A stretch of DNA of 64,000 nucleotides, from NCBI RefSeq assembly GCF_009827325.1, contig NZ_WTYC01000001.1:806001-870000 (forward strand), in the 5' to 3' direction. A model generated the notes under the pieces. The model did no database searches, had not been told where the DNA came from, and saw nothing but the letters and a program-made list of their open reading frames with translations. The DNA is from Qipengyuania vulgaris. GTDB taxonomy: Bacteria; Pseudomonadota; Alphaproteobacteria; Sphingomonadales; Sphingomonadaceae. Of the stretch, positions 43,797 to 53,089 are shown piece by piece. Each line of letters begins with the position of its first letter. Within the stretch, counting starts at the first letter, position 1. A program made the translations under genes and the position numbers.

Positions 43797-44843
43797 ATGA
43801 CCGACGAAGTGAATATCCATGCGCATGGCCGAACCGGCCACATCTCGCTGAACCGCCCCAAGGCGCTTCACGCGCTCACGCTCGACATGTGCCATGCAAT
43901 GAGCAAGACGCTGGCTGAGTGGGCCGCGGGCGGCGAGATCGAGGCCGTGATCCTCGACCATGCCGAAGGACGCGGGTTCTGCGCCGGGGGCGACATCAAC
44001 CTGCTGCGCCATTCCGCGCTCAACGATGACGGGAGGAGTGGCCGCAAATTCTTTCACGACGAATACCAACTCAACCACCAGATGTTCGAATATGACAAGC
44101 CGATCGTGGCTTTCATGGACGGCATCACCATGGGCGGCGGCGTGGGCATTGCCCTGCCGTGCAAATATCGCGTCGCGACCGAACACACGCGCTTCGCCAT
44201 GCCCGAAACCGGCATCGGCCTGTTCCCCGACGTGGGCGGCGGCTGGCACCTTTCGCGTCTCGGCGGCAGGCTGGGCCAGTTCCTCGCCTTGACCGGCGCT
44301 CGGCTCGACGGGGCGGAATGCGTCTGGGCGGGCATCGCCACGCACTACCTGCCGACGGAAAAGCTGGCCGAAGCCAAAGCCCGCATCACCGAGCATCCGG
44401 ACCGTATTTCGGGCATCCTCTCGGAACTCTCCGTGTCCCCGCCCGAGGCGCGGATCGAAGCCAATTTCGACGCCATCAAGAAACACTTCGCCTCAGACCG
44501 CTACGAGGACATCCTCGCCAGCCTCGAGGCGGACGACAGCGAATGGGCGGCGAAGGAACTCGCCACGCTGCGCACCAAGAGCCCGCAGACCTGCAAGGTG
44601 GCGCTGCGCCAGCTGGCGGAGAGCGAGAAGCTGGACAGCTTCGCCGACAACATGCGCATGGAATACCGCATCGCCAGCCGCGTGCTGACCCGCCCGGACT
44701 TTTCCGAAGGCGTGCGCGCGGTGATCGTGGACAAGACGAACGACCCCCAATGGGATCCGGCAACGCCCGAGGGCGTGAGCGAGGAACTGCTCGACAGCAT
44801 CTTCGCCCCGCTTCCCGCTGACGAGGAATGGAAACCCCTATGA
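43797..44843 (+). CDS. 3-hydroxyisobutyryl-CoA hydrolase
   Basis: HIBCH releases 3-hydroxyisobutyrate from its CoA ester in valine degradation. The 348-residue crotonase-fold protein has the HIBCH segments [34 protein letters not shown], and the catalytic Glu region [20 protein letters not shown]. It also has a longer C-terminal domain than a simple enoyl-CoA hydratase. Its stop overlaps the next gene's start (ATGA). Confidence 0.93.
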   Translation: MTDEVNIHAHGRTGHISLNRPKALHALTLDMCHAMSKTLAEWAAGGEIEAVILDHAEGRGFCAGGDINLLRHSALNDDGRSGRKFFHDEYQLNHQMFEYDKPIVAFMDGITMGGGVGIALPCKYRVATEHTRFAMPETGIGLFPDVGGGWHLSRLGGRLGQFLALTGARLDGAECVWAGIATHYLPTEKLAEAKARITEHPDRISGILSELSVSPPEARIEANFDAIKKHFASDRYEDILASLEADDSEWAAKELATLRTKSPQTCKVALRQLAESEKLDSFADNMRMEYRIASRVLTRPDFSEGVRAVIVDKTNDPQWDPATPEGVSEELLDSIFAPLPADEEWKPL

Positions 44844-45622
44844 GCTACGAAACCATCACCGTCGAACAGCGTGACGCGGTTACGCTGATCACCCTCAACC
44901 GCCCCAAGGCGTTGAATGCTTTGAACAGCAAGGTTCTCGAAGAATTGATTGACGCCTTCGCCGTCTATCAGGCGGACGACAGCCAGCTTTGCGCGGTGCT
45001 GACCGGATCGGGCGACAAGGCCTTTGCCGCCGGCGCCGACATCAAGGAAATGAGCGAGAAGGACGCAGCCGACTTCTACCTCGAGGATTTCTTCGCCCCC
45101 TGGACGAGCGAGATCGTAAAGAAGACCCGCAAGCCATGGATCGCCGCAGTCAACGGCTTCGCGCTGGGCGGAGGATGCGAACTTGCCATGATGTCGGACT
45201 TCATCATTGCGAGCGAAAACGCCAAATTCGGTCAGCCTGAAGTCAAGCTCGGCGTCGCGCCGGGCATGGGCGGATCGCAGCGCCTTACGAAGGCGGTCGG
45301 GAAGTCGAAGGCGATGGAAATGTGCCTGACAGGGCGGATGATGGATGCCGAGGAAGCCGAACGCAGCAACCTCGTCGCACGGGTCGTGCCGCATGACACC
45401 CTGCTCGACGAGGCGATGAAAACCGCCGCGCAGATCGCCTCGATGCCGCCGATGGCCGCCATCGCGAACAAGGAAATGGTCAATGCCGCCTTCGAAACCG
45501 GCCTCGACCAGGGCCTGATCATCGAGCGCCGCATCTTCCAGATCCTCGCCGCGAGTGAGGACAAGAAAGAGGGCATGGCCGCCTTCGTCGAGAAGCGGGA
45601 AGGCAAGTGGAAGGGGCGCTGA
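44840..45622 (+). CDS. Enoyl-CoA hydratase (probable methacrylyl-CoA hydratase)
   Basis: This crotonase-family enzyme adds water to an enoyl-CoA; in this setting probably methacrylyl-CoA to 3-hydroxyisobutyryl-CoA. The 260-residue protein has [16 protein letters not shown] and [17 protein letters not shown]. Both catalytic glutamates are present: GCELAM and the second in [14 protein letters not shown]. The start at 44840 gives an ATGA overlap with the hydrolase gene; an in-frame ATG at 44828 lies deeper inside it. Confidence 0.92.
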   Translation: MSYETITVEQRDAVTLITLNRPKALNALNSKVLEELIDAFAVYQADDSQLCAVLTGSGDKAFAAGADIKEMSEKDAADFYLEDFFAPWTSEIVKKTRKPWIAAVNGFALGGGCELAMMSDFIIASENAKFGQPEVKLGVAPGMGGSQRLTKAVGKSKAMEMCLTGRMMDAEEAERSNLVARVVPHDTLLDEAMKTAAQIASMPPMAAIANKEMVNAAFETGLDQGLIIERRIFQILAASEDKKEGMAAFVEKREGKWKGR

Positions 45623-45662
45623 GCCCCTCCCCTTCGAACACGAGAATACGCGGAGAGAGAAA

Positions 45663-46529
45663 ATGAAAATCGCCTTCATCGGCCTCGGAAACATGGGCGG
45701 CGGAATGGCCGCGAATCTCGTCAAGGCGGGGCACGAGGTGAACGCCTTCGACCTTGCTGATGAAGCGCTTCATTCGGCCGCTGAACACGGGTGCACAACG
45801 TTCGACGATGCCGGTGCGGCATGCCAAGGCGTAGATGCAGTGGTGACGATGCTGCCCAGTGGCGCAATCGTGAAGTCGGTCTATGAGGGCAGCGTTTTCG
45901 GTCATGCCCCTGCAGGTGCTGTCCTGATCGACTGTTCGACCATCGACGTTGCTACCGCCAGGGAAGTGATCTCAAACGCCGAGGCTGCTGGATACGACAT
46001 GGTCGACGCCCCCGTTTCGGGCGGGATCGCAGCGGCGAATGGCGGCACCTTGACCTTCATGGTCGGCGGAACCGAAAAGGCCTTCAACCGCGCCAAGGAA
46101 GTCCTCGACCCGATGGGCAAGGCCGTGATCCACGCGGGCGATGCCGGTGCCGGCCAGACCGCCAAGATCTGCAACAACATGCTGCTGGCCGTTACGATGA
46201 TCGGCACGGGCGAGGCGCTGAAAATGGCCGACAAGCTCGGCCTCGATCCGCAGAAGTTCTTTGAGATCTCAAGCCAGTCGACGGGGTATTGCTGGCCGCT
46301 CAACGATTACACGCCGCTGCCTGGGGTGGGCAAGCAAAGCCCGGCGGACAATGATTACAAGGGCGGCTTCGCTGCCGCGCTGATGCGTAAGGATTTGCGC
46401 CTTGCCATGCAGGCGGCGCAAAATGTCGGGGCAGTCACCCCGCTGGGCAAGCATGCTGCCGAAATTTACGAAGAGTTCGCCGAAGAAAGCGGCGGGCTCG
46501 ACTTTTCGGCGGTCATCAAGACGCTCTGA
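45663..46529 (+). CDS. mmsB: 3-hydroxyisobutyrate dehydrogenase
   Basis: MmsB oxidises 3-hydroxyisobutyrate to methylmalonate semialdehyde with NAD. The 288-residue protein has the Rossmann motif FIGLGNMGGGMAANLVKAG at the N-terminus, the signature DAPVSGGIAAANGGTLTFMV, and the catalytic Lys in GAGQTAKICNNMLLA (about residue 171). The start follows GGAGAGAGA. It ends the valine cluster, and its last 14 bp overlap the end of the convergent Nmad3 gene. Confidence 0.95.
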   Translation: MKIAFIGLGNMGGGMAANLVKAGHEVNAFDLADEALHSAAEHGCTTFDDAGAACQGVDAVVTMLPSGAIVKSVYEGSVFGHAPAGAVLIDCSTIDVATAREVISNAEAAGYDMVDAPVSGGIAAANGGTLTFMVGGTEKAFNRAKEVLDPMGKAVIHAGDAGAGQTAKICNNMLLAVTMIGTGEALKMADKLGLDPQKFFEISSQSTGYCWPLNDYTPLPGVGKQSPADNDYKGGFAAALMRKDLRLAMQAAQNVGAVTPLGKHAAEIYEEFAEESGGLDFSAVIKTL

Positions 46530-47241
46530 GTTCGCCCATCACCCGCGCGAGCCATTCGCGCGGGGCTTGGCCACTGCCCACATCGGCTACGAATTCCTGC
46601 CCGCGCGCCACGCTCTTCAGCCGCCCGTTGCCAAGCCAGCGTTCCGGACGGTCGTGATAGGATAGCCCTCCCCGCTTCAGCCAGTCGGGCCGCTTCCACA
46701 GCGATGGCGACCCGCCCGGAACGGTGAGGCGCAAGCCCTCGCTCGCCCGCGCAGCCGTGCCGCCCGGTCCGATATAGATGCAGTCGTTGGTGCCGTGCAT
46801 TTCCAGCGCATGCGGATGGTTCGCTTCGGCCAGCCAGCTTGGCACTCCGCCCGCGAGGTGAACCGTCTCGGCGATCTCCATCCACCCGAAAATCCGGTGG
46901 TGCGGCTCGCCGCTCTCCTCCTCGCGGAACAAGCCGAAAAAGAGGAAGACATCGCCCGTCCCCACACCGCGATTGGCAAGGTGGGTCTGCGCCGCGCCGA
47001 CTTGCCCGAAAAGGCAGGTCCCGTCATCGCGGAACATGGGATCATGGTGGCAGAGATCGTCCGCACCGAGCTTCCCGCGACTAGCCGCGACCGCATGGTC
47101 CCCAAGCCCGAGATCGCGGTAGCTGGTGCGCGAGGCAGCGCCTGCCGGGATCGGCAGGCTCAACGGCCTGCCGTCCACGATGGGCGAAGGCCCACCACCG
47201 GAGGAACTGTCGAAGCCCTTGCGGCTGAAGACGATCTTCAT
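46516..47241 (-). CDS. Nmad3 family putative nucleotide-modification protein
   Basis: The 241-residue protein begins MKIVFSRKGFDSSSGGGPSP, the hallmark of the Nmad3 (nucleotide modification associated domain 3) family, predicted from genome context to act in DNA or RNA base modification. It further shows GDVFLFFGLFR, HRIFGWMEIAE and WLAEANHPHALEMHGTNDCI, with many conserved aromatic and His residues. No reaction has been shown for this family to my knowledge. It lies 16 bp after gcvPB on the same strand, at the distal end of the glycine-cleavage operon, with no strong ribosome site. Confidence 0.78.
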   Translation of the reverse strand: MKIVFSRKGFDSSSGGGPSPIVDGRPLSLPIPAGAASRTSYRDLGLGDHAVAASRGKLGADDLCHHDPMFRDDGTCLFGQVGAAQTHLANRGVGTGDVFLFFGLFREEESGEPHHRIFGWMEIAETVHLAGGVPSWLAEANHPHALEMHGTNDCIYIGPGGTAARASEGLRLTVPGGSPSLWKRPDWLKRGGLSYHDRPERWLGNGRLKSVARGQEFVADVGSGQAPREWLARVMGELRAS

Positions 47242-47257
47242 GGCCGCGGGCCCGCGT

Positions 47258-48865
47258 CTACCGTCCGTCCTGCTCGCTCATGCTCGGCGCACCGCCGGGA
47301 GGGTTGGGTTCTTCCCAGGCCAGGATCGGCTTGCGTGCCGCCAGCGTCTCGTCGAGGCGGCGACGCGGGGCATAATGCGGTGCGGTCTTGAGGCTTTCGT
47401 CGCCAGCCTTCGCCCGTTCCGCCACGCTGCGCAGCGCGCCGATGAACTGGTCCAGTGCTGCCTTGCTCTCGGTCTCCGTGGGCTCGACCAGCATCGCGCC
47501 ATGCACCACCAGCGGGAAGTACATGGTCATCGGATGGTAGCCCTCGTCGATCAGCGCCTTGGCGAGGTCGAGCGTCGAGACGTCCTCTGCGAAGCCTTTA
47601 TCTCCGAACAGCGCCTCGTGCATGCATGGCCCGCTGTGGCCGAAGGGCGCATCGAGCACGTCTTCGAGGCTGCGCAGGATGTAATTGGCGTTGAGCACCG
47701 CATCTTCGGCCACCTGCCTGAGCCCGTCTGCACCGTGGCTGAGGATATAAGCCAGCGCGCGGGTGAACATGCCCATCTGCCCGTGGAAGGCAGTCATCCG
47801 GCCAAAGGCCTTGGTATGCTCGAACTCGGCTGCGTTCTCTTCTTCGACGAGATGGACCACGCCGTCCTTGGTCCGCGCAGTAAAGGGCAGCGGGCCGTAA
47901 GGCGAAAGCGCTTCGGACAGCACCACCGGTCCCGACCCCGGACCACCGCCGCCATGCGGGGTGGAGAAGGTCTTGTGTAGGTTGATGTGCATGGCATCGA
48001 CGCCGAGGTCGCCCGGACGCACCTTGCCGACGATGGCGTTGAAATTGGCCCCGTCGCAATAGACGAAGCCGCCCGCTTCATGGACCGCGTCGGAGATCGC
48101 CTTCATGTCGCGCTCGAACAGTCCGCAGGTGTTCGGGTTGGTGATCATCACGCCCGCAACGTCCGGGCCCAGCCGCGCCTTGAGCGCTTCCAGATCGACC
48201 CGTCCATCGGAATTGGCGGGAATGTCCTCCACCCGGTAACCGGCAAAGGCCGCGGTCGCCGGGTTGGTGCCATGCGCACTTTCGGGGACGAGGATAACCT
48301 CGCGGGCGTCGCCGCGCGCTTCCAGAGCGGCGCGGATGCAGAGGATCCCGCACAGCTCGCCATGCGCGCCCGCCTTGGGGCTCATCGCAACGCCGTGCAT
48401 GGCGGTCAGTTCGATCAGCCAGTGGGCCAGTTCGTTCACGACCTCCAGCGCGCCGCGCACCGTGTCGACGGGCTGCAGCGGGTGGACATCGGCAAAGCCG
48501 GGCATCCGCGCGACCTTTTCGTTCAGCCGCGGATTGTGCTTCATCGTGCAAGACCCGAGCGGGAAGAGGCCGAGGTCAATGGCGTAGTTCTGCCGCGAAA
48601 GGCGCGTGTAGTGGCGGATCGTTTCGGGTTCGGAAAGACCGGGCAGGCCGATTTTCTCGCTGCGGTCGAGCCCGCCGAGGCGGTTCGAGCCGGACTGCGG
48701 TTCGGGCAGGTCGACACCGGTGGTCTCGGTCGTGCCTATCTCGAAGATCAGCGGCTCTTCCAGCATCAGAGCGCGGTTGCCGGTGACGGTATCGGGACCG
48801 GCCATGGCGTTGTGATCCTGCACGGGCGTGCCGGGCTTCCAGCCGGATGCGTTGGGCGCGCTCAT
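47258..48865 (-). CDS. gcvPB: Glycine dehydrogenase (decarboxylating) subunit 2
   Basis: This is one half of the P-protein, which decarboxylates glycine with pyridoxal phosphate and passes the aminomethyl group to lipoyl-GcvH. The 535-residue protein carries the PLP lysine in [20 protein letters not shown], as well as [13 protein letters not shown] and [11 protein letters not shown]. The two-subunit form (gcvPA + gcvPB) is used instead of the fused GcvP. It overlaps gcvPA by 4 bp. Confidence 0.95.
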   Translation of the reverse strand: MSAPNASGWKPGTPVQDHNAMAGPDTVTGNRALMLEEPLIFEIGTTETTGVDLPEPQSGSNRLGGLDRSEKIGLPGLSEPETIRHYTRLSRQNYAIDLGLFPLGSCTMKHNPRLNEKVARMPGFADVHPLQPVDTVRGALEVVNELAHWLIELTAMHGVAMSPKAGAHGELCGILCIRAALEARGDAREVILVPESAHGTNPATAAFAGYRVEDIPANSDGRVDLEALKARLGPDVAGVMITNPNTCGLFERDMKAISDAVHEAGGFVYCDGANFNAIVGKVRPGDLGVDAMHINLHKTFSTPHGGGGPGSGPVVLSEALSPYGPLPFTARTKDGVVHLVEEENAAEFEHTKAFGRMTAFHGQMGMFTRALAYILSHGADGLRQVAEDAVLNANYILRSLEDVLDAPFGHSGPCMHEALFGDKGFAEDVSTLDLAKALIDEGYHPMTMYFPLVVHGAMLVEPTETESKAALDQFIGALRSVAERAKAGDESLKTAPHYAPRRRLDETLAARKPILAWEEPNPPGGAPSMSEQDGR

Positions 48866-50229
48866 GCCAGCACCTCCCCGAGAGCCGCGGCAAGGGTTTC
48901 GATGTCCTCCTCGGTCGTGGTTTCCGTGACCGCGACAATAAGTCCATCGGCGAGGTCGGCGTGTTCGGGGAACAGCCGGCCGAGCGAGACCCCCGCAAGC
49001 ACATCCTGCTTGGCGAGCTTGCGCACCACGGTGCGCGCATCGGTGCCTAGGCGGATGGTGAATTCGTTGAAGAAGCTGTCGTTGAGCACCGAAATGCCCG
49101 GCACCTTAGCCAGCCGGTCGGCGGCGATGCAGGCGAGACGGTGGTTCTCCATCGCCAACCGGCGCAGCCCCGCTTCCCCCAGCAGCGTCATGTGAACGCT
49201 GAATGCCAGCGCGCAGAGGCCCGAATTGGTGCAGATGTTGCTGGTCGCCTTTTCCCGGCGGATATGCTGCTCGCGGGTGGAGAGCGTCAGCACATAGCCT
49301 CGCTTGCCCTCGGCATCCTGCGTTTCGCCGCACAGGCGGCCCGGCATCATGCGGACATGCTTGGGATCGCGCACGGCAAAGAGACCGAGATAGGGACCGC
49401 CGAACTGGAGGCCGACGCCGATCGACTGGCCCTCGCCCACGACGATATCCGCGCCCATCTCGCCGGGCGACTTCAGCGCGCCCAGAGCGACCGGCTCGGT
49501 GTTGACAACGATCAGAAGCGCGCCCTTGGCATGGGCTGCCTCTGCTATGGGAGCAAGGTCGGTCACGCGGCCGAGAATGTCCGGATACTGCACGACGACC
49601 GAGGCGGTATCATCGTCGATGCGCGCGATCAGGCCTTCATTGTCGGGCGCTGCCTGCATGGCGGGCCTGGCATGCGCGATCTCGTCGTCGGTGAACTTCG
49701 CCATGGTCTTCACGACCTCCGCATAATGCGGATGCAGCGCGCCGGAGAGAACGACCTTGCGTTTCTTGCCGCGCGCGATGCGGCCGGCCATCGCCACAGC
49801 TTCCCAGCACGCGGTCGAGCCGTCGTACATGCTCGCATTGGCCACCGCGCAGCCATAGAGATGCGCGACCTGGCTCTGGAACTCGAACAGCATCTGCAGC
49901 GTGCCCTGCGCGATTTCCGGCTGGTAGGGCGTGTATGCAGTCAGGAACTCGCCGCGCTGGATGATGTGATCGACGCTGGCCGGGACGTGATGCTTGTAAG
50001 CGCCCGCACCGAGGAAGAAGGCGGCATCGGCGGCCGCAAGATTCTTCTTCGACAGCCGCCGCATACGCTTTTCGACAGCCATCTCGCTGGCATGCATCGG
50101 CAAGCCGTGGATCGGACCGTCGAGCCGGGCTTCCTCCGGCACATCGACGAACAGGGCGTCCACATCGGGCGCACCGATTTTCTCAAGCATCGCCGAACGG
50201 TCGGCGTCAGTCAGCGGCAGATAGCGCAT
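48862..50229 (-). CDS. gcvPA: Glycine dehydrogenase (decarboxylating) subunit 1
   Basis: This is the N-terminal-half P-protein subunit that pairs with GcvPB. The 455-residue protein starts [15 protein letters not shown] and has the family segments [38 protein letters not shown] and the metal-free PLP-fold [20 protein letters not shown]. Length is typical. It lies 43 bp after gcvH. Confidence 0.95.
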   Translation of the reverse strand: MRYLPLTDADRSAMLEKIGAPDVDALFVDVPEEARLDGPIHGLPMHASEMAVEKRMRRLSKKNLAAADAAFFLGAGAYKHHVPASVDHIIQRGEFLTAYTPYQPEIAQGTLQMLFEFQSQVAHLYGCAVANASMYDGSTACWEAVAMAGRIARGKKRKVVLSGALHPHYAEVVKTMAKFTDDEIAHARPAMQAAPDNEGLIARIDDDTASVVVQYPDILGRVTDLAPIAEAAHAKGALLIVVNTEPVALGALKSPGEMGADIVVGEGQSIGVGLQFGGPYLGLFAVRDPKHVRMMPGRLCGETQDAEGKRGYVLTLSTREQHIRREKATSNICTNSGLCALAFSVHMTLLGEAGLRRLAMENHRLACIAADRLAKVPGISVLNDSFFNEFTIRLGTDARTVVRKLAKQDVLAGVSLGRLFPEHADLADGLIVAVTETTTEEDIETLAAALGEVLA

Positions 50230-50272
50230 TTACAACCTCACTGGCCCCGTGATGCGGGGCAAGGATTGGAAT

Positions 50273-50644
50273 TCAGAGTCCGTCGCAGAAGCTCTTGTAG
50301 GCCTTGTCGTCCATCAGGCCTTCGAGTTCGGACTTGTCGGAGACGGTCATCTTGAAGAACCAGCCGTCTTCTTCGGGCGAGGAGTTCACCAATGCAGGAT
50401 CCTCATCGAGGTTTTCGTTCACCTCGACCACCTCGCCCGACAGGGGCGCGTAGACATCGCTTGCAGCCTTGACGCTTTCGACCACGGCGGCGTCCTTGCC
50501 CTTCTCGACCATCGCGCCGACGTCGGGCAATTCAACGAAAACGATATCGCCAAGCTGGCCTTGGGCGTAATCGGTGATGCCGACCGTGGCGGTATTGCCT
50601 TCAAGGTCGATCCATTCGTGTTCATCGGTGAAATAGCGGGCCAT
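50273..50644 (-). CDS. gcvH: Glycine cleavage system H protein
   Basis: This is the small carrier that shuttles the aminomethyl group on a lipoyl arm among the P, T and L proteins. The 123-residue protein has the lipoylation site in [19 protein letters not shown] (Lys near residue 59) and the [10 protein letters not shown] strand. The ATG at 50644 follows GAGGAAAG; a GTG three codons upstream is less likely. It lies between gcvT and gcvPA. Confidence 0.96.
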   Translation of the reverse strand: MARYFTDEHEWIDLEGNTATVGITDYAQGQLGDIVFVELPDVGAMVEKGKDAAVVESVKAASDVYAPLSGEVVEVNENLDEDPALVNSSPEEDGWFFKMTVSDKSELEGLMDDKAYKSFCDGL

Positions 50645-50649
50645 CTCTC

Positions 50650-51825
50650 TCACTTTCCTCTGTGATAACGGTGCGGGACGAAGGGCATACTGGCGACCTT
50701 CGCGGACAATCTCTTGTTACGAACCTCGACTTCGAGTTCGGTTCCTTCATCGGCGAGCGCGGTGTCGATATAGGCCATGGCGATCGGCCGTTCGAGCGTG
50801 GGCGAAAACCCGCCGCTGGTGACGCGGCCGACCTGCTTTTCGCCAGAATAGACAAGCGCACCCTCACGCGCAGGCAAGCGGCCGTCGATCTCAAGACCGA
50901 CGCGCTTCTGTGCGGGACCATCGGCAAGCACCTTGGCCACCGCTTCATGGCCCATCCAGCCGCCTTCCTCGCGGCGCTTCTTGGTGAGCGCGAAAAGGAG
51001 GTCGGCAGAGACCGGATCGGTTTTTTCGGTGATGTCGTGCCCGTAGAGTGGAAGGCCCGCTTCCAGACGAAGGCTGTCTCGCGCACCGAGACCGATGGGA
51101 CGCACCTCGATTTCAGCGCACAAACGATCGCACAGGCTCTCGGCGAACTCGGCCGGAACCGAGATCTCGAAGCCATCCTCTCCGGTATATCCCGAGCGGG
51201 TGATGCGGAGCGGCCATTCGCCAAAGTCGTGAACGAGCGAGTCCATGAAGACCGAGTCGTCGATCACGTTGCGCATCACGCGATTGAGGGCGGTGGCAGC
51301 GTTCGGACCCTGCAGCGCGATCAGCGCATGCTCATCCATGTGAGTCAGAGTGACGTCGTCATCGAGATGTTCGCGCAAATGGGCGATATCATCCCACTTC
51401 ATCGCGCCGTTCACCACGAGATAATAGGCCGGTTCTCCCCAATGACCCTCTGTGCCTTCTTCCTCGTCGCCCTCGATCCATGGCGTCGCATTGGTGACCA
51501 TCAGATCGTCGAGGATGCCGCCGTCTTCGGCCATCAGCAGCGAATAGCGCGTGCGTCCGGGTTTGAGGGAGGCGATCGCGCCGGGAAGCAGTTTTTCCAG
51601 TTCCTCGGCAGCCTTCTCGCCGGTCACCATGAGCTGGCCCATGTGGCTGACGTCGAACAGGCCCGCTTGGTCGCGCGTCCAATTATGTTCGACGACGATG
51701 CCATCGTACTGGATCGGCATTTCGTAGCCGGCGAACGGCACCATGCGCGCGCCCTTGCCGCGATGCCATGCATCGAGCGGCAGAGTGCCGATTTCGTCCT
51801 CAAAGGTTTCGTTTTCTTCGCTCAA
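50650..51825 (-). CDS. gcvT: Glycine cleavage system aminomethyltransferase (T protein)
   Basis: GcvT moves the methylene group from aminomethyl-lipoyl GcvH to tetrahydrofolate, releasing ammonia. The 391-residue protein has [33 protein letters not shown], and the folate-site [12 protein letters not shown] and [22 protein letters not shown] at 51825 is preferred because AAGGA lies at the right distance. A TTG at 51870 is also open but has no ribosome site. It is the first gene after the glycine riboswitch. Confidence 0.93.
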   Translation of the reverse strand: MSEENETFEDEIGTLPLDAWHRGKGARMVPFAGYEMPIQYDGIVVEHNWTRDQAGLFDVSHMGQLMVTGEKAAEELEKLLPGAIASLKPGRTRYSLLMAEDGGILDDLMVTNATPWIEGDEEEGTEGHWGEPAYYLVVNGAMKWDDIAHLREHLDDDVTLTHMDEHALIALQGPNAATALNRVMRNVIDDSVFMDSLVHDFGEWPLRITRSGYTGEDGFEISVPAEFAESLCDRLCAEIEVRPIGLGARDSLRLEAGLPLYGHDITEKTDPVSADLLFALTKKRREEGGWMGHEAVAKVLADGPAQKRVGLEIDGRLPAREGALVYSGEKQVGRVTSGGFSPTLERPIAMAYIDTALADEGTELEVEVRNKRLSAKVASMPFVPHRYHRGK

Positions 51826-51892
51826 GTCCCGTCCTTCAAAAGCATGGGTGCGCCCGTCGCCGTGCGCCAAACCAACCCATGCCCCCTCTGTC

Positions 51893-52066
51893 GGGAAACC
51901 TGAGAGACTGACACGCCGGTTAGCGCGCTTACCCCTTCGGTGGCCGCCTGATCGGGCGACGCTTTCCAGAGTGTCGATGGCAGCGCACGGTCCATGTGCC
52001 TGAGAGTTTCCGGGGCGGTTGCTCCTTCGGCGCTATACGGGGTGTCCCCGAACAGTCTCTCCCATG
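51893..52066 (-). promoter_or_regulatory. Tandem glycine riboswitch controlling gcvT-H-PA-PB
   Basis: On the minus strand, the upstream aptamer runs from GGGAGAGACTG (52053-52063) through CGCCGAAGGAGCAA to GGAAACTCTCAGGCA. A short linker follows. The second aptamer runs from CTCTGGAAAGCG through CACCGAAGGGGTAAGC to AGTCTCTCAGGTTTCCC (51893-51908). These are the conserved core elements of the two-aptamer glycine riboswitch, in correct order. It ends about 70 bp before the gcvT start and probably activates gcv expression when glycine is plentiful. Confidence 0.93.
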
Positions 52067-52147
52067 CGCGCCCGCTGCAGAATCGCCCCTGCAGCCGACG
52101 GATCAGCACTGCGCGAGTCGTTGCGCGGGGTCAATCGCGCAATGACC

Positions 52148-53089
52148 TCAATTCGTGTTCAACCACAGCAAATATAGCGCCGAGAGTACGATCCAACTGC
52201 CGTCGAGCGTTTTCAGGCGCCGTGCCCCCAGCCACAGCGCGATAGGCCGCGCCAAGAACCCGCCGAGCGCCGCGCCAGGTGCCGCAAGAAGAACCACTTC
52301 CCATTGAATGGTACCGGCATCGATATGCCAGATTGCGCCAACAATCACGCTGACGGAGGAAATCAGACAAGCGGCCCCCGTGCATAACAAGACAGGATAG
52401 TGGCGAATGAACAGGTATAACGCGACAAGTTCTCCCACTCCGACCGAGAATAGCGCGGTCAACACACCGCCCGGCACGGCAAGAAGGAGCAGGACGAACA
52501 GGTCACCTCGCTCGAGCTCGGATTTTTCCTCGCGTTCGCAATTGACCGTCCAGGTGGCGGCGATGAGCGATAAGCCAAGCAAGATCGAGAATGCCTTGTA
52601 GCTCAACAGTACCGTCTGCTGATCGAAGTTGGTCAGCCGCTGAGTCAGCAACATGGCAGGAAGCGAGAGCGCGAGAACAGCGAAAGCTGCAGCGAAAAAG
52701 TCACGCGGCCGGACCTTGGAGTGGAGTGGCTCGGGTACCGGTTGGTGGTAGAGGCGGTCGGTCCATCGCAGCGCGCCCATGGTCATGCCGAAGCTTTGAA
52801 TGCACATGGAAACCCCGACCACTTGAAGCGGCTGGATATCCATCTTCCCTAGCTCGCGCAGGGCATTGAAAACGGGTACAAAGACTACGCCGCCGCCCGT
52901 GCCCGAAGTATTGGCGATGATTGCCCCGATGACTCCGACGCCGGGAAGGAACCACAGTCCCGTGATCAGTGACGGATCGTAGGAAACGGATAACCATAGC
53001 ACCGCATAGGCGACCAGCAGGACGCCTCCGCCAATCCACGCCAGCCGCCCGCGGGGCAGCGCGCTCAGTCCAGATTGGGTCGCAGCCAT
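52148..53089 (-). CDS. TauE/SafE family membrane transporter
   Basis: This is a probable exporter or importer of organosulfur or related anions (TauE/SafE/DUF81 family). The 313-residue protein has about eight hydrophobic helices. The family's Gly-rich first repeat is [22 protein letters not shown]; the second repeat is [21 protein letters not shown]. An extra loop of polar residues lies after helix 3. The ATG at 53089 lies inside the end of metH, a 25-bp overlap, with no strong ribosome site, so it depends on the metH transcript. The position suggests a link to sulfur-amino-acid metabolism. Confidence 0.82.
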   Translation of the reverse strand: MAATQSGLSALPRGRLAWIGGGVLLVAYAVLWLSVSYDPSLITGLWFLPGVGVIGAIIANTSGTGGGVVFVPVFNALRELGKMDIQPLQVVGVSMCIQSFGMTMGALRWTDRLYHQPVPEPLHSKVRPRDFFAAAFAVLALSLPAMLLTQRLTNFDQQTVLLSYKAFSILLGLSLIAATWTVNCEREEKSELERGDLFVLLLLAVPGGVLTALFSVGVGELVALYLFIRHYPVLLCTGAACLISSVSVIVGAIWHIDAGTIQWEVVLLAAPGAALGGFLARPIALWLGARRLKTLDGSWIVLSALYLLWLNTN

